Assembly (NCBI RefSeq): GCF_029910535.1 | Contig: NZ_CP069362.1 | Span: 1,984,001-2,048,000, forward strand | Reading direction: 5' to 3' | Source of the DNA: Marinitoga aeolica | Lineage (GTDB): Bacteria; Thermotogota; Thermotogae; Petrotogales; Petrotogaceae | Length of the DNA: 64,000 bases | Shown: positions 26,020 through 36,365 of the stretch, one piece after another | Layout of the letters: each line of letters starts with the position of its first letter | How positions within the stretch are numbered: the stretch's first letter is position 1 | Notes under the pieces: generated by a model | What the model was told of the DNA's origin: nothing | Databases searched by the model: none | Seen by the model: only the letters and a program-made list of their open reading frames with translations | Made by a program: the position numbers and the translations under genes

Positions 26020-26184
26020 AAAACTCTCCCTCCTTAATATTATTAAACGCGAAAATCTATGAATATATGAAATTTTTTTCATTTATCGCCATTTATTGGT
26101 ATTATACCACGTTTTTTATAAAATTTCTTTTCTTTATAAATACAAATTTTAGATGTATAATACAAGAGAAAAGAGGTGATCGTA

Positions 26185-26400
26185 ATGTGGAAAGTATTAA
26201 AATCACATGTTAACGATTTTGAAGCTCAAATAATAAAACAATTATTAGAATCAGAAGGAATAAACTCATTGATAAAAGCCCCTAAAGAATTAGGTATAGG
26301 CAGAGAATTTTTTGGTAATGGTACAATTATGAATGTATATGTTGATGAAAAAGATTATGAAAATGCAAAAGAAATTTTGGAAAATAAGGAGGCAGATTAA
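26185..26400 (+). CDS. DUF2007-like small protein
   Basis: A 71-aa protein from ATG 26185 (AGAGGTGA 6-10 bases upstream; an in-frame GTG at 26176 is part of that site). It resembles the DUF2007 'putative signal-transducing' family: an N-terminal strand-helix with SHVNDFEAQIIKQLLESEGI, a central glycine loop, and VYVDEKDYENAKEIL at the end. Its TAA overlaps the ATG of gcvT (TAATG), so it is the first gene of the glycine cleavage operon and is probably co-translated. Its function is unknown. Confidence 0.75.
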   Translation: MWKVLKSHVNDFEAQIIKQLLESEGINSLIKAPKELGIGREFFGNGTIMNVYVDEKDYENAKEILENKEAD

Positions 26401-27506
26401 TGGAAAACTTAAAAAGAACACCACTTTTTGAAGAACATGTAAGATTAGGTGCAAAAATGGTACCTTTTGGCGGTTGGGAGATGCCTGTATGGTATACATC
26501 ATTGAAAGATGAACATCACACAGTAAGAAATAATGTAGGTATTTTCGATGTATCTCATATGGGTGAAATTGATATAAAAGGCAAAGATGCTTTGAAATTT
26601 GTCAATTATCTAATAACAAATAATGTAGAAAAAATAAAACCTGAGGAAATTGTTTATTCTCCTATGTTAAATGAAAACGGTGGGATTATTGATGATTTAT
26701 TGGCTTATAAATATTCAGATGAACATGTGTTATTAGTAGTTAATGCTTCTAATATAGAGAAAGATTATAATTGGATTGTAAAACAAGCAGAAAATTTTGA
26801 TGTAGAAGTAAAAAATATTTCTGATATAACAGCTCAAATTGCAATACAAGGTCCTAAAGCGGAAGAAATGTTACAAGAAATTTCAGGGGTTGATTTGAAA
26901 AAAATTTCATATTATAATTTTACTGAAGGAAGAATAAATGGAATTTATTGTTTAGTTTCAAGAACAGGTTATACTGGCGAAGATGGATTTGAAATCTATT
27001 TTGATAAAGAAGCTGCTCTTCCAATGTGGAGAAAATTAATTGAGCTTTTACCTAAATATGATGGAAAACCTGCAGGATTAGGAGCAAGAGATACATTAAG
27101 ATTAGAAGCTACATATCTATTATACGGTAATGATATGACTGATGATATAACACCATTTGAAGCAGGATTAAAATGGGCTGTTGATATGGAAAAAGATTTT
27201 ATAGGAAAAGAAATATTATTAAAAGAAAAAGAAACTGGTATCAGAAGAAGATTAAAGGGTATAGAAATGTTGGAAAGAGGTATTCCTAGACATGGTTATA
27301 AGGTTTTTGTTGGTAATGAAGAAGTAGGATTTATTACAAGTGGTACAGTTTCTCCTACATTAGATAAGCCTATAGCTTTAGCAATGTTAAATAAACCATA
27401 TTATAAAAAAGATACAGAGGTTGAAGTGGAAATTAGAGGTAAAAGAGTAAAGGCAAAAGTAATAAAAACACCATTTTATAGAGGTAGTGTAAAAACAAGA
27501 AAATAA
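26400..27506 (+). CDS. gcvT: glycine cleavage system T protein (aminomethyltransferase)
   Basis: Transfers the methylene group from the lipoyl arm to tetrahydrofolate and releases ammonia. The 368-aa protein has FGGWEMPVWY, DVSHMGEI, GPKAEEMLQ, SRTGYTGEDGFEIY, GLGARDTLRLEA, and the C-terminal barrel with GFITSGTVSPTL, standard GcvT blocks. The ATG overlaps the preceding stop. It is followed by gcvH, gcvPA and gcvPB. No glycine riboswitch is found upstream of the operon. Confidence 0.96.
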   Translation: MENLKRTPLFEEHVRLGAKMVPFGGWEMPVWYTSLKDEHHTVRNNVGIFDVSHMGEIDIKGKDALKFVNYLITNNVEKIKPEEIVYSPMLNENGGIIDDLLAYKYSDEHVLLVVNASNIEKDYNWIVKQAENFDVEVKNISDITAQIAIQGPKAEEMLQEISGVDLKKISYYNFTEGRINGIYCLVSRTGYTGEDGFEIYFDKEAALPMWRKLIELLPKYDGKPAGLGARDTLRLEATYLLYGNDMTDDITPFEAGLKWAVDMEKDFIGKEILLKEKETGIRRRLKGIEMLERGIPRHGYKVFVGNEEVGFITSGTVSPTLDKPIALAMLNKPYYKKDTEVEVEIRGKRVKAKVIKTPFYRGSVKTRK

Positions 27507-27523
27507 CTTAGGAGGGTATGAAA

Positions 27524-27883
27524 ATGAAGAAATTTACAAAAACACACGAATGGGTTGAAGTAGAAGGTAAAAATGCTACAATAGGTATTACAGCACATGC
27601 AGCAGAAGAATTAGGTGATGTTACATTTGTTGAATTGCCAGAAGAAGGAAAAGAAGTAAAAAAGGGAGAAGCTCTTTGTGCTGTAGAATCAGTAAAATCA
27701 GCTAGTGATGTTTACTCTCCAGTTTCAGGGAAAGTTATAGAAGTTAATACAGAATTAGATGCATCACCAGAAATTATTAACGAAGATGCAGAAGGAAAAG
27801 GTTGGATTGTAAAATTAGAACTTTCTGATGAAAGCGAGTTAGATGATTTATTAACAGAAGAAGAATACAAAAACTCATTATAA
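27524..27883 (+). CDS. gcvH: glycine cleavage system H protein
   Basis: Lipoyl carrier shuttling the aminomethyl group between P and T proteins. The start at 27524 (MKKFTKTHEW) is better spaced from GGAGGG (27511-27516) than ATG 27518. The 119-aa product carries the lipoylation site in AVESVKSASDVYSP (Lys of SVKSA), and the N-terminal THEWVEVEG is typical. A hairpin follows before gcvPA. Confidence 0.95.
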   Translation: MKKFTKTHEWVEVEGKNATIGITAHAAEELGDVTFVELPEEGKEVKKGEALCAVESVKSASDVYSPVSGKVIEVNTELDASPEIINEDAEGKGWIVKLELSDESELDDLLTEEEYKNSL

Positions 27884-27888
27884 TCATA

Positions 27889-27910
27889 GGCCCGGATTTC
27901 CGGGTCTTTG
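27889..27910 (+). terminator. hairpin between gcvH and gcvPA
   Basis: Stem GGCCCGG / CCGGGTC (27889-27895, 27900-27906) with an ATTT loop. Only TTT follows, so it may be a weak intraoperon terminator or an mRNA processing or stability element. Confidence 0.55.
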
Positions 27911-27935
27911 AAATTTTAAGAGTGAGGTGAAATAG

Positions 27936-29294
27936 GTGAAAAGATTTCCATACATTCCACATACAGAAGAAGATATTAAAGAAATGATGAATGTAATTGG
28001 TATCGATGATATAAAAGAGTTATATAAAGATGTTCCCAAGTTATTTGAGGGAGAATTAAATATATCAGAATCAAAATCTGAAATTGAAGTAAAAAGAGAA
28101 TTGTTGGAATTATCAAACAGAAATGCAAATTTAGAAGATTATGCTATGTTCAGAGGTGCAGGGATATACAAACATTATGTTCCTTCAGCTGTATATCAAT
28201 TGGCTACAAAAAGAAATTTTTTAACTGCATATACACCATATCAAGCTGAAGTATCTCAAGGTACATTACAAGCATTATATGAATTTCAAACTGCTATATG
28301 TGAATTAACAGGAATGGAAGTAGCAAACTCATCGATGTATGACGGTGGTACTGCAGTTGCTGAAGCAATATTAATGGCATCAAGGGTTAACAAAAAGCAT
28401 AAATCATTAGTAGCAAAATCTATTCATCCAGAATATATAGAAGTATCAAGAACATACACAGAATCTCAAGGTCTAGAAATAGAATTGATTAATTATGATG
28501 AAAAAACAGGAAGAATAGATTTAGAGGATTTAAAAGATAAAATAGATGAAAATACAAGTTCTGTTGTTATATCTTATCCAAATTTTTTTGGAGTAATAGA
28601 AAACATAAAACGAATTAAAGAAGTTTTACCAGAAAAAGTATTATTGATAGTTAACGCATATCCAATAGCTTTAGGATTATTAGAAGCGCCAGGCAAATTA
28701 GGTGCAGATATTGTTGTAGGAGAAGGTCAATCACTTGGGAATTACATGTCATTTGGTGGTCCTACATTTGGATTTTTTGCTTCAAAACAAAAATATATAA
28801 GACAAATGCCTGGAAGAATTATAGGTGAAACAGTTGATGCTGATGGTAAAAGAGGTTTTGTAATGGTTTTACAAACAAGAGAACAACATATAAGAAGGGC
28901 GAAAGCTACATCTAATATTTGTTCAAATCACGCATTGATGGCTGTTATTGCTTCTGTTTACTTAAGTATTATTGGAAGAGAAGGATTAAAAGAAATAGCA
29001 TATCAAAACTATCAAAAAGCACACTATTTAGCAGAAAAATTAATTGAAACAGAAAAATTTGATCCTGTTTTTGAAGGAGAATTTTTCAATGAATTTGTTA
29101 TAAAACCTAAATTTGATTTAGATAAATTTAATGAGAAATTATTAGAAGAAAAATTCATTGGTCCATTAAACTTAGGAAGATTTTTTGATGATATGAAAAA
29201 TTATGGACTATTCTGCACAACAGAATTAAATACCAAAGAAGAAATTGATTATTTGATTTCTAAGGTAGGTGAAATAGATGAAATTAATCTTTGA
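27936..29294 (+). CDS. gcvPA: glycine dehydrogenase (decarboxylating) subunit 1
   Basis: N-terminal half of the PLP-dependent P protein, which is split in many thermophiles. The 452-aa sequence has the [14 protein letters not shown] and [20 protein letters not shown] region, [18 protein letters not shown], and [17 protein letters not shown]. It starts with GTG at 27936 behind GAGGTGA. It overlaps gcvPB by 17 bases. It forms an alpha2-beta2 complex with subunit 2 and releases CO2 from glycine. Confidence 0.95.
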   Translation: MKRFPYIPHTEEDIKEMMNVIGIDDIKELYKDVPKLFEGELNISESKSEIEVKRELLELSNRNANLEDYAMFRGAGIYKHYVPSAVYQLATKRNFLTAYTPYQAEVSQGTLQALYEFQTAICELTGMEVANSSMYDGGTAVAEAILMASRVNKKHKSLVAKSIHPEYIEVSRTYTESQGLEIELINYDEKTGRIDLEDLKDKIDENTSSVVISYPNFFGVIENIKRIKEVLPEKVLLIVNAYPIALGLLEAPGKLGADIVVGEGQSLGNYMSFGGPTFGFFASKQKYIRQMPGRIIGETVDADGKRGFVMVLQTREQHIRRAKATSNICSNHALMAVIASVYLSIIGREGLKEIAYQNYQKAHYLAEKLIETEKFDPVFEGEFFNEFVIKPKFDLDKFNEKLLEEKFIGPLNLGRFFDDMKNYGLFCTTELNTKEEIDYLISKVGEIDEINL

Positions 29295-30705
29295 AAAATC
29301 TAAAGAAGGAAGAACAGCATTTTCTTTACCAAAATTAGATGTTCCAGAAGTTAAAATAGAATTAGAAAATGAGTTATTAAGAAAAGAAGAACCAAATTTA
29401 CCTCAGGTAAATGAATTAGAAGTTGTAAGACATTATAATGAATTAGAAAGAAAAAATCATTCAGTAGATAGTGGATTTTATCCACTTGGTTCATGTACAA
29501 TGAAATATAATCCTATGTTAAATGAAGAAATGGCAAATTTGTTTAATAACATTCATCCTTATCTTGATGAAGAGCAAGTTCAAGGTGCATTAGAATTAAT
29601 GTATAATTTACAAAAATATCTTGGCGAAATAACCGGGATGGATGCTGTGACATTACAACCAGCTGCTGGAGCTCATGGTGAATTAACAGGTATGCTTATT
29701 GTTAGAAAATATATAGAAGATAATGGCTATACAAATAAAACTAAAGTAATACTGCCTGATTCAGCTCATGGAACAAACCCTGCTTCTGCAAAAATGGCTG
29801 GTTTTGATGTAGTAGAAGTGAAATCAGGTTCAGATGGTAGAGTTGACTTGGAAGAATTTAAAAAAGTAATGGATGATAGTGTAGCTGCTATTATGCTTAC
29901 AAATCCAAATACATTGGGGTTATTTGAAAAAGACATATTAGAAATTGCCAGATTAGCCCATGAACACAATGCATTATTATATTATGATGGAGCTAATTTA
30001 AATGCTATTATGGGTAAAGTAAGACCTGGAGATATGGGTTTTGATATAGTTCATTTAAATTTACATAAAACATTCTCAACACCTCATGGTATGGGGGGTC
30101 CAGGTAGTGGACCTGTTGGAGTAAAAGAAAAATTGAAAGATTACTTACCTAAACCAATTGTTGATATTAATGAAGATGGAAAATATTTCTTTAATTATGA
30201 TATACCAAAAAGTTGTGGAAGATTAAGAACTTTTTATGGGAATTTTAGCGTAATGGTTAGAGCGTATACTTATATTTTAATGATGGGAAAAGAAGGCTTA
30301 AAATTTGCAAGTGAAATGGCAGTTTTAAATGCTAATTATTTAAGAAAAAAATTAGAAAAAGAATTTGATATTGCATATGATGAAATATGTAAACATGAGT
30401 TTGTTATAGATGGATCTTTCTTAAAAGAGTATGGAGTAAAAACACTTGATTTTGCTAAGAGGTTGTTAGATTATGGCATTCATCCACCAACAATTTACTT
30501 CCCGTTAATTGTTCATGAAGCTATGATGATAGAACCAACAGAAACAGAATCAAAAGAAGAATTAGATAGATTTGTAGAAGTAATGCATAAAATATTAGAA
30601 GAAGCAAAAACAGATCCAGAAATATTAAAAGGTGCTCCAAGGAATACTCCTGTAAGAAGATTAAATGAGACAATAGCGAATAAACAATTGAAATTGAGAG
30701 GATAA
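29278..30705 (+). CDS. gcvPB: glycine dehydrogenase (decarboxylating) subunit 2
   Basis: The PLP-carrying half of the P protein, 475 aa. It has [35 protein letters not shown] and [10 protein letters not shown], and the lysine motif [19 protein letters not shown]. The C-terminal end has HPPTIYFPL. The start at 29278 lies inside the end of gcvPA, so synthesis is probably coupled to give equal amounts. It completes T, H and P; the dihydrolipoamide dehydrogenase (L protein) is not in this operon. Confidence 0.95.
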   Translation: MKLIFEKSKEGRTAFSLPKLDVPEVKIELENELLRKEEPNLPQVNELEVVRHYNELERKNHSVDSGFYPLGSCTMKYNPMLNEEMANLFNNIHPYLDEEQVQGALELMYNLQKYLGEITGMDAVTLQPAAGAHGELTGMLIVRKYIEDNGYTNKTKVILPDSAHGTNPASAKMAGFDVVEVKSGSDGRVDLEEFKKVMDDSVAAIMLTNPNTLGLFEKDILEIARLAHEHNALLYYDGANLNAIMGKVRPGDMGFDIVHLNLHKTFSTPHGMGGPGSGPVGVKEKLKDYLPKPIVDINEDGKYFFNYDIPKSCGRLRTFYGNFSVMVRAYTYILMMGKEGLKFASEMAVLNANYLRKKLEKEFDIAYDEICKHEFVIDGSFLKEYGVKTLDFAKRLLDYGIHPPTIYFPLIVHEAMMIEPTETESKEELDRFVEVMHKILEEAKTDPEILKGAPRNTPVRRLNETIANKQLKLRG

Positions 30706-30706
30706 T

Positions 30707-31009
30707 ATGAGACAGTTTATTTATATATTAAAATTAATACCTAAATATATGGATGAAAATAATTGGACAGAGGAAACAAATGAAATAATAAGTAGACATT
30801 TTTTTAGACTTAAAGAATATACAGAAAAAGGTAAAATTATTTTAGTAGGAAGAGTTCCTGATGAATCAGACCCTGAATCATTTGGTATTGTAATATTTGA
30901 AGAAGAAAATGAAGAAAAAGCAAATGAATTTATGCAAAATGATCCTGCTGTTAAAGAAGGAATTATGACTGCAAAATTATTTCCGTTTAAGGTTGCTTTA
31001 ATTAGATAG
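30707..31009 (+). CDS. YciI-like protein
   Basis: A 100-aa ferredoxin-like-fold protein: IYILKLIPKYM at the start, HFFRLKEYTEKGKIILVGRV with the conserved His and Asp-type pocket, then FEEENEEKANEFMQNDPAV and a final ATP-free strand. It matches the YCII family, whose members are small dimeric proteins of mostly unknown activity. ATG 30707 lies one base after the gcvPB stop, so it is the last gene of the gcv operon. A terminator overlaps its stop. Confidence 0.8.
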   Translation: MRQFIYILKLIPKYMDENNWTEETNEIISRHFFRLKEYTEKGKIILVGRVPDESDPESFGIVIFEEENEEKANEFMQNDPAVKEGIMTAKLFPFKVALIR

Positions 31010-31035
31010 CGGCTTGGCCGCTATCTTTATTTTAC
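31004..31035 (+). terminator. terminator of the gcv operon
   Basis: Stem AGATAGCGGC (31004-31013) with GCCGCTATCT (31017-31026), three-base loop, then TTATTTT. Confidence 0.85.
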
Positions 31036-31046
31036 GAGGTGATTCT

Positions 31047-32771
31047 ATGATAAAAAGATTTATTAGATATTACAGACCGCATTTGAAACTGTTTTTTTTA
31101 GATTTATTATCTGCTTTTACTTTATCTGTATTAGGATTAGCCTATCCTATGATTACTAGGGAAATAGTAAATGTAGGAATAAAAAACAAAAATATTGAGC
31201 TTTTGATAAACTATAGCATAGTATTATTAATAATATTCATTGCAATGTATTTTTTAGAATATGTAGTTACATATTGGGGACATGTATTGGGTTTGAGAAT
31301 TCAATATGATATGAGAAGGGATTTATTTTCACATTTACAAAAATTATCTTTTAATTTTTTTGATAATTCAAAAATAGGTCATTTAATGTCAAGGATAATA
31401 AATGATTTATTTGAGATTTCTGAATTAGCTCATCATGGACCAGAAGATTTATTTATTTCTTTAATAAAAGTAGTTGGTGCTTTTATTATTTTATTGTTTA
31501 TAAATATAAAACTAACTCTTATATCATTTTCTATTATTCCTATAATGGTTTATTTTATGATTTATTATAATAATAAGCTAGAAATGGCATTCAAAAAAGC
31601 TAAAGAAAAAATTGCAGATGTAAATTCAAGAATAGAAGAGTCACTTGCAGGTATTAGAGTTGTAAAATCATTTACAAATGAAGAATATGAAATAGAAAGA
31701 TTTAATTATGGAAATGAATTATTTAAAAATGTTAGAGCAGAAGCATTTAAATATTTAGGTACTTTTTATCCCACAATTAATTTTTTAGGAAATATGGCTA
31801 TTCTTATAATGATTTTTGTTGGGGGAATTTTTGTATATAATGGTGATATTAATGTGGGAGATTTTATAGCTTATAATCTTTTTGTAGGTCAATTTTTACA
31901 ACCTTTAAAAGTTTTACTTCGCTTTGTTGAAATGTATCAACAAGGAGCTGCTGGCTTTAGAAGGTTTTTAGAAATTATGGATAAAGAACCAGAAATCGTA
32001 GATAAAGAAAACGCTATTGAATTAAAAAATGTAAAAGGAGAAGTTGTTTTTGAAAATGTGGGTTTTTCATATGATGAGGGTAAAAAAGTACTACACAATA
32101 TAAACTTGCATGTATCTGCTGGTGAAACTATTGCTATTGTAGGACCATCTGGTGGCGGTAAAACAACATTATGCAGTTTAATACCAAGGTTTTATGATAT
32201 CTCTGAAGGAAGTATAAAAATTGACGGAATAGATATAAGAGATATAAAAATAAAATCATTAAGGCAAAATATCGGTTTAGTTCAACAAGATGTATTTTTA
32301 TTTTCGGGAACTATTAAAGATAATATAAAATATGGAAGAATGGACGCCACTGATGAAGAAATAATTGAAGCAGCGAAAGCGGCAAATGCCCATGAGTTTA
32401 TTTTAGAATTATCTGATGGTTATGATACATTAATTGGTGAAAGAGGAATTAAGTTATCAGGAGGTCAAAAACAAAGAATATCAATAGCAAGGATGTTTTT
32501 GAAAAATCCACCTATATTGATTCTTGATGAAGCGACATCATCTTTAGATAATCAAAGTGAAGCGATTATTCAAAGATCTATTGAAAAATTATCAAAAAAT
32601 AGAACTACTTTTATCATTGCCCACAGACTTGCAACTGTAAAACATGCTAAAAGAATTATAGTTTTAACAGAAAATGGAATCGTTGAAGAAGGAACTCATG
32701 AAGAGTTAATGAATAAGAAAGGTGAATATTATAAATTATATAATGCTCAATTTGAATCATTATTAATATAA
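31047..32771 (+). CDS. ABC transporter, fused permease-ATPase exporter
   Basis: ATG 31047 (MIKRFIRYYRP) has CGAGGTGAT upstream; the longer frame to 31014 overlaps the preceding terminator. The 574-aa half-transporter has six membrane helices (~15-320) followed by a nucleotide-binding domain. Walker A is GPSGGGKTTLC, Q-loop VQQDVFLF, signature LSGGQKQRIS, Walker B PILILDEATSS and H-loop IAHRLATV. It belongs to the MsbA/LmrA-type exporters and works as a dimer. The substrate is unknown (lipid, drug or peptide). Monocistronic, with its own terminator. Confidence 0.93.
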   Translation: MIKRFIRYYRPHLKLFFLDLLSAFTLSVLGLAYPMITREIVNVGIKNKNIELLINYSIVLLIIFIAMYFLEYVVTYWGHVLGLRIQYDMRRDLFSHLQKLSFNFFDNSKIGHLMSRIINDLFEISELAHHGPEDLFISLIKVVGAFIILLFINIKLTLISFSIIPIMVYFMIYYNNKLEMAFKKAKEKIADVNSRIEESLAGIRVVKSFTNEEYEIERFNYGNELFKNVRAEAFKYLGTFYPTINFLGNMAILIMIFVGGIFVYNGDINVGDFIAYNLFVGQFLQPLKVLLRFVEMYQQGAAGFRRFLEIMDKEPEIVDKENAIELKNVKGEVVFENVGFSYDEGKKVLHNINLHVSAGETIAIVGPSGGGKTTLCSLIPRFYDISEGSIKIDGIDIRDIKIKSLRQNIGLVQQDVFLFSGTIKDNIKYGRMDATDEEIIEAAKAANAHEFILELSDGYDTLIGERGIKLSGGQKQRISIARMFLKNPPILILDEATSSLDNQSEAIIQRSIEKLSKNRTTFIIAHRLATVKHAKRIIVLTENGIVEEGTHEELMNKKGEYYKLYNAQFESLLI

Positions 32772-32800
32772 TCCGGCTTTGCCGGATTATTTTTTTACTT
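32768..32800 (+). terminator. terminator of the ABC exporter
   Basis: Stem ATAATCCGGC / GCCGGATTAT around a TTT loop (32768-32790), then TTTTTT. Confidence 0.9.
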
Positions 32801-32871
32801 TTATAATATAAAATTTTATAATCAATTACTCAAATATTTTAATATTGATTTTAAAAAAATAAAAGTGCCCC

Positions 32872-32900
32872 TTGACATTATATAAAAAATATGATATACT
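32872..32900 (+). promoter_or_regulatory. promoter of the small ORF-MFS unit
   Basis: TTGACA (32872-32877), 17 bases, TATACT (32895-32900), with extended -10 TG at 32892-32893. The predicted leader before the small ORF is about 85 bases of A/T. Confidence 0.75.
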
Positions 32901-32993
32901 TCTTATAGATTTTAAATAATAACCATTAAAATATCAAAAATATAAAATATTATTTTAAAATTTTTAAGTATAATAAAAATAGGGGGTGAGGAT

Positions 32994-33113
32994 ATGAAAA
33001 GTAATGAAAGAAAAAATATTAGAAAAAGAAAAATTAAATCTTACTATGAAGGATTTGATCAAATCGATGAATTAAAAGAGATATTAATTGAAATGAAAAG
33101 ATATCAATTCTAA
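32994..33113 (+). CDS. 39-aa basic small protein or leader peptide
   Basis: ATG 32994 behind AGGGGGTGAG; TAA 33111-33113. The product is Lys/Arg-rich at the N-terminus (ERKNIRKRKIKSYYEGF) followed by a short amphipathic helix (IDELKEILIEMKRY). It sits 12 bases before an MFS transporter gene and after a strong promoter and a long leader. It could be a regulatory leader peptide for the transporter, as for macrolide efflux genes, or a small regulatory protein. I see no alternative hairpins or terminator between them. The ORF itself is well supported by its ribosome site. Confidence 0.65.
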   Translation: MKSNERKNIRKRKIKSYYEGFDQIDELKEILIEMKRYQF

Positions 33114-33125
33114 GGAAGTGAAAAG

Positions 33126-34385
33126 ATGAACAAATTTCAAAAAAAGAACTTTATACTTTTTGTTATTGGTAGAATAGTGTCGTTATTAGGTAGTGGTATT
33201 CAAATGGTAGCAATGCCATTGTTTATATTGGATTTAACAGGTTCTGGAACAAAAATGGGATTATTTGCTATGATAAGTATGATTCCTGCACTTTTAATGG
33301 CTCCTTTTGCAGGCGTTTTAGGTGATAGATTTAACAGAAGAAATATTATGGTTATAATGGATTATACAAGGGGAGTATTAATTTTATTTTTGGCATATTT
33401 AACGTTTACAGATAATATAACTTTAAGTATTTTATTTGGTATGCAAGTAATTATATCATTATTTGATAGTTTATTTGGCGCAGCTACTAGCGCAATGATA
33501 CCAGATCTTGTTCCAGAAAAAGATTTAATGAAAGCAGTATCAACAACAGAAAGTGCTAGTAGTGCAGCTATGATAGTAGGACCAGTTTTAGGTGGAGTAA
33601 TATATGGTTTATTAGGTATGAAATGGGTATTTTTATTAAATGGAATTTCTTTTATTTTATCAGGCTTTAGTGAAATGTTTATTAAATATAATAAAACAAG
33701 TAAGTTAGAATCAAAAATAAATGCAAAAATAATATTTGATGATATTAAAGATTCTATTAAATTTATTTTTAAAAATGATGTTTTAAGAAATTTAATGATA
33801 ATGGCTATATTTTTAAATTTCTTATTTAATCCAATGTTTGTAGTATTATTTCCTTATACTTTCAGAGAAGTAATTGGTTTTTCTCCTCAACAATATGGAT
33901 TATTAGAAACAATGTGGACTTTAGGAATAATGATAGGAAATATACTTTTAGGGTTGTTCTTTTCAAATAGTGAAAATAAAAAATTGATGAAAAATGGAAT
34001 ATATGGAATGGTAGGTATGAATTTATTATTGTCATTATTTTTAATACCTCAAATTAGAAATAATTTTACTATATGGAAAATATTTTTAATTGTCGGTACA
34101 ATAATAATAATTATGGGATTAACGAATGCATTTGTAAATACTCCAATATCGGTATTTTTTCAAAGGATTATTCCAAATGAGAAAAGATCAAAAATATTCT
34201 CAGTGATAGGAGTATTATTTCAAGCAGCAACACCTATTGGTATGGCATTAATGGGGCTTTTAGTTGATAGATATGAAGTGCATATTCTATTTATAATATT
34301 AGCAATATTGATATTATTAGATGTATTGATTTTTTCAAAAAAATTAGATAATATTGATTTCAATCCTTCCCTTGAAAATGAATAA
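33126..34385 (+). CDS. MFS transporter
   Basis: The 419-aa protein has 12 predicted membrane helices. The loop between helices 2 and 3 is GVLGDRFNRRN, the MFS signature, and the C-terminal half has a GLLVDRYEV counterpart. It resembles the MFS_3/enterobactin-exporter or MefA-type drug and macrolide efflux group. The substrate cannot be read from sequence. It starts 12 bases after the small ORF and ends at a bidirectional terminator shared with thrS. Confidence 0.85.
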   Translation: MNKFQKKNFILFVIGRIVSLLGSGIQMVAMPLFILDLTGSGTKMGLFAMISMIPALLMAPFAGVLGDRFNRRNIMVIMDYTRGVLILFLAYLTFTDNITLSILFGMQVIISLFDSLFGAATSAMIPDLVPEKDLMKAVSTTESASSAAMIVGPVLGGVIYGLLGMKWVFLLNGISFILSGFSEMFIKYNKTSKLESKINAKIIFDDIKDSIKFIFKNDVLRNLMIMAIFLNFLFNPMFVVLFPYTFREVIGFSPQQYGLLETMWTLGIMIGNILLGLFFSNSENKKLMKNGIYGMVGMNLLLSLFLIPQIRNNFTIWKIFLIVGTIIIIMGLTNAFVNTPISVFFQRIIPNEKRSKIFSVIGVLFQAATPIGMALMGLLVDRYEVHILFIILAILILLDVLIFSKKLDNIDFNPSLENE

Positions 34386-34390
34386 AAAAG

Positions 34391-34421
34391 TAAGCAGCGA
34401 TTTTTAATCGCTGCTTATTAA
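34391..34421. terminator. bidirectional terminator between the MFS gene and thrS
   Basis: A 12-bp perfect stem (34391-34402 with 34406-34417) around TTT. A-rich sequence lies on the left and T-rich on the right, so both converging genes can use it. Confidence 0.85.
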
Positions 34422-36344
34422 TTAATAGCTTAACTTCAAACTTCTATTTTTAATTTCTTCTTTTACTGTTTTAATGAAGTCTTCAAGTTCTAAATCTTCA
34501 ACGGTGTTTCCTTCTCTTGTTCTTACATTATATTTTTTAGTTTCAAGTTCTTTTTCACCAATAACAATCATATATGGTATTTTTAACATTTGAGCATTTC
34601 TGATTTTATAACCTACTGTAGCATTAGAAGAATCTAATTTAACTCTTAAACCTTCAGCATCTAATTTTTCATATAATTCTTTTGCTGCATCAACATATTT
34701 ATCAGAAACAGGTATAACAGCTACTTGTTCTGGAGATAACCAAGTTGGGAATGCACCAGCAAAATTTTCAATTAATATACCAAAGAATCTTTCTATGGAA
34801 CCATATATTGCTCTATGAATCATAACAGGTCTTTGCAATTCATTATTATTATCTACATAATGTATATCAAATCTTTCTGGCATTTGGAAATCTAATTGTA
34901 TAGTGGCACATTGCCATTTCCTTCCAATAGAATCTTTTATATGGAAGTCAATCTTAGGGCCATAAAATGCTCCATCACCTTCATTTATCTTATAACTAAT
35001 TCCAGATCTTTCTAAAGCTTTTCTTAAAGCTTCTGTAGCAACTTCCCAAGTTTTTTCATCACCCATATGGTCTTCAGGCATTGTACTTAAATCTGCTTCA
35101 TATTCAAAACCAAATGCACTATATAATTCATTTGTAAAGTCCATAACTTTAATTATTTCATCTTCTATTTGGTCTTTTGTACAATAAATATGGGCATCAT
35201 CCTGAGTGAATGATCTTACTCTAAATAACCCATGAACAACGCCACTTCTTTCATATCTATGAACTTTACCAAATTCTGATAATCTTATAGGTAAATCTCT
35301 ATAACTGTAAACTTTTGATTTATAAATCAATATATGTCCTGGACAATTCATGGGTTTTACAGCATATTGTATATCATCTTTTTCTGTGAAATACATATTT
35401 TCTTTGTAGTGATCCCAATGTCCAGATTGATGCCATAATTGAATATTCATAATTAATGGTGTGATAACTTCTTCATAACCATATTTTTTATGTAATTCTC
35501 TTGAGAATTCTAATAATTCATTTATAACCTTTGCACCTCTTGGTAAGAAAAATGGCATTGCAGGTGCTAATTCGTTTTCAAACATAAATAAATCTAATTT
35601 AGGTCCTATTTTTCTATGATCTCTTTTCTTTGCTTCTTCTAACATTTTTAAATATTCGTCTAATTGATCTTTTTTAGCAAATGCTGTTCCATATATTCTT
35701 TGTAACATTTTATTTTTTTCATTACCTCTCCAGTAAGCACCAGAAACAGATAATAATTTAATGTGTTTAATTTTCCCTGTAGAAGGTAAATGAGGTCCTC
35801 TACATAAATCAAAAAATTCTCCTTGCTTATAATAGGTTACTGTATCATCTTCAATATCCTCTAAAAGTTCTAATTTATATGGTTGATCTTTAAACAATTC
35901 TTTTGCTTCTTCTTTAGAGATTACAAATCTTTCAATAGGTAAGTTTTCTTTTATTATTTTTTTCATTTCTGCTTCTATTTTAGGTAGATCGTCTTCTGAT
36001 ATTTTTTCTTCTAAATCAAAATCATAATAAAAACCATTTTCTATAACTGGACCAATAGCTAATTTTACGTCTTTGCCATATAATCTTACAACAGCTTGAG
36101 CCATAATATGTGCAATGGTATGTCTAAATATTACAGGTGCTTCAGGATCTTTATCAGTAATGATTTTCACTGTAGAATCCTTTTCAATTGGTCTTGTAAG
36201 ATCATATAATTCTCCATTAACCAAAGCACCTAAAGCTTTTCTGTATAAACCTTCTGAAATTTCCCGTGCAATTTCTCCAGCTGAAATTCCTTTTTTATAT
36301 TCCTTTTCAGAACCATCAGGAAGAATAATTTTAATCATATCCAT
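34422..36344 (-). CDS. thrS: threonyl-tRNA synthetase
   Basis: Class II synthetase of 640 aa, the normal length. It has a TGS domain (residues ~3-62), the editing domain with [11 protein letters not shown] and later GPHLPSTG, and the catalytic core with motif 2 ([25 protein letters not shown]), plus [10 protein letters not shown] zinc-site residues, [12 protein letters not shown] (motif 3) and an anticodon-binding domain. AGGGGTGA precedes ATG 36344. There is no T-box leader: the gap to the next gene is only 21 bases. It is third in prfA-RidA-fusion-thrS. Confidence 0.97.
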   Translation of the reverse strand: MDMIKIILPDGSEKEYKKGISAGEIAREISEGLYRKALGALVNGELYDLTRPIEKDSTVKIITDKDPEAPVIFRHTIAHIMAQAVVRLYGKDVKLAIGPVIENGFYYDFDLEEKISEDDLPKIEAEMKKIIKENLPIERFVISKEEAKELFKDQPYKLELLEDIEDDTVTYYKQGEFFDLCRGPHLPSTGKIKHIKLLSVSGAYWRGNEKNKMLQRIYGTAFAKKDQLDEYLKMLEEAKKRDHRKIGPKLDLFMFENELAPAMPFFLPRGAKVINELLEFSRELHKKYGYEEVITPLIMNIQLWHQSGHWDHYKENMYFTEKDDIQYAVKPMNCPGHILIYKSKVYSYRDLPIRLSEFGKVHRYERSGVVHGLFRVRSFTQDDAHIYCTKDQIEDEIIKVMDFTNELYSAFGFEYEADLSTMPEDHMGDEKTWEVATEALRKALERSGISYKINEGDGAFYGPKIDFHIKDSIGRKWQCATIQLDFQMPERFDIHYVDNNNELQRPVMIHRAIYGSIERFFGILIENFAGAFPTWLSPEQVAVIPVSDKYVDAAKELYEKLDAEGLRVKLDSSNATVGYKIRNAQMLKIPYMIVIGEKELETKKYNVRTREGNTVEDLELEDFIKTVKEEIKNRSLKLSY

Positions 36345-36365
36345 ATATATATCACCCCTTTAATA

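Noticed and set aside
26083-26184. Glycine riboswitch upstream of the gcv operon
   Set aside because: Only about 100 bases separate the divergent genes, with none of the conserved paired aptamer elements.
36345-36365. T-box leader for thrS
   Set aside because: The gap to the upstream gene is 21 bases; no room for the structure.
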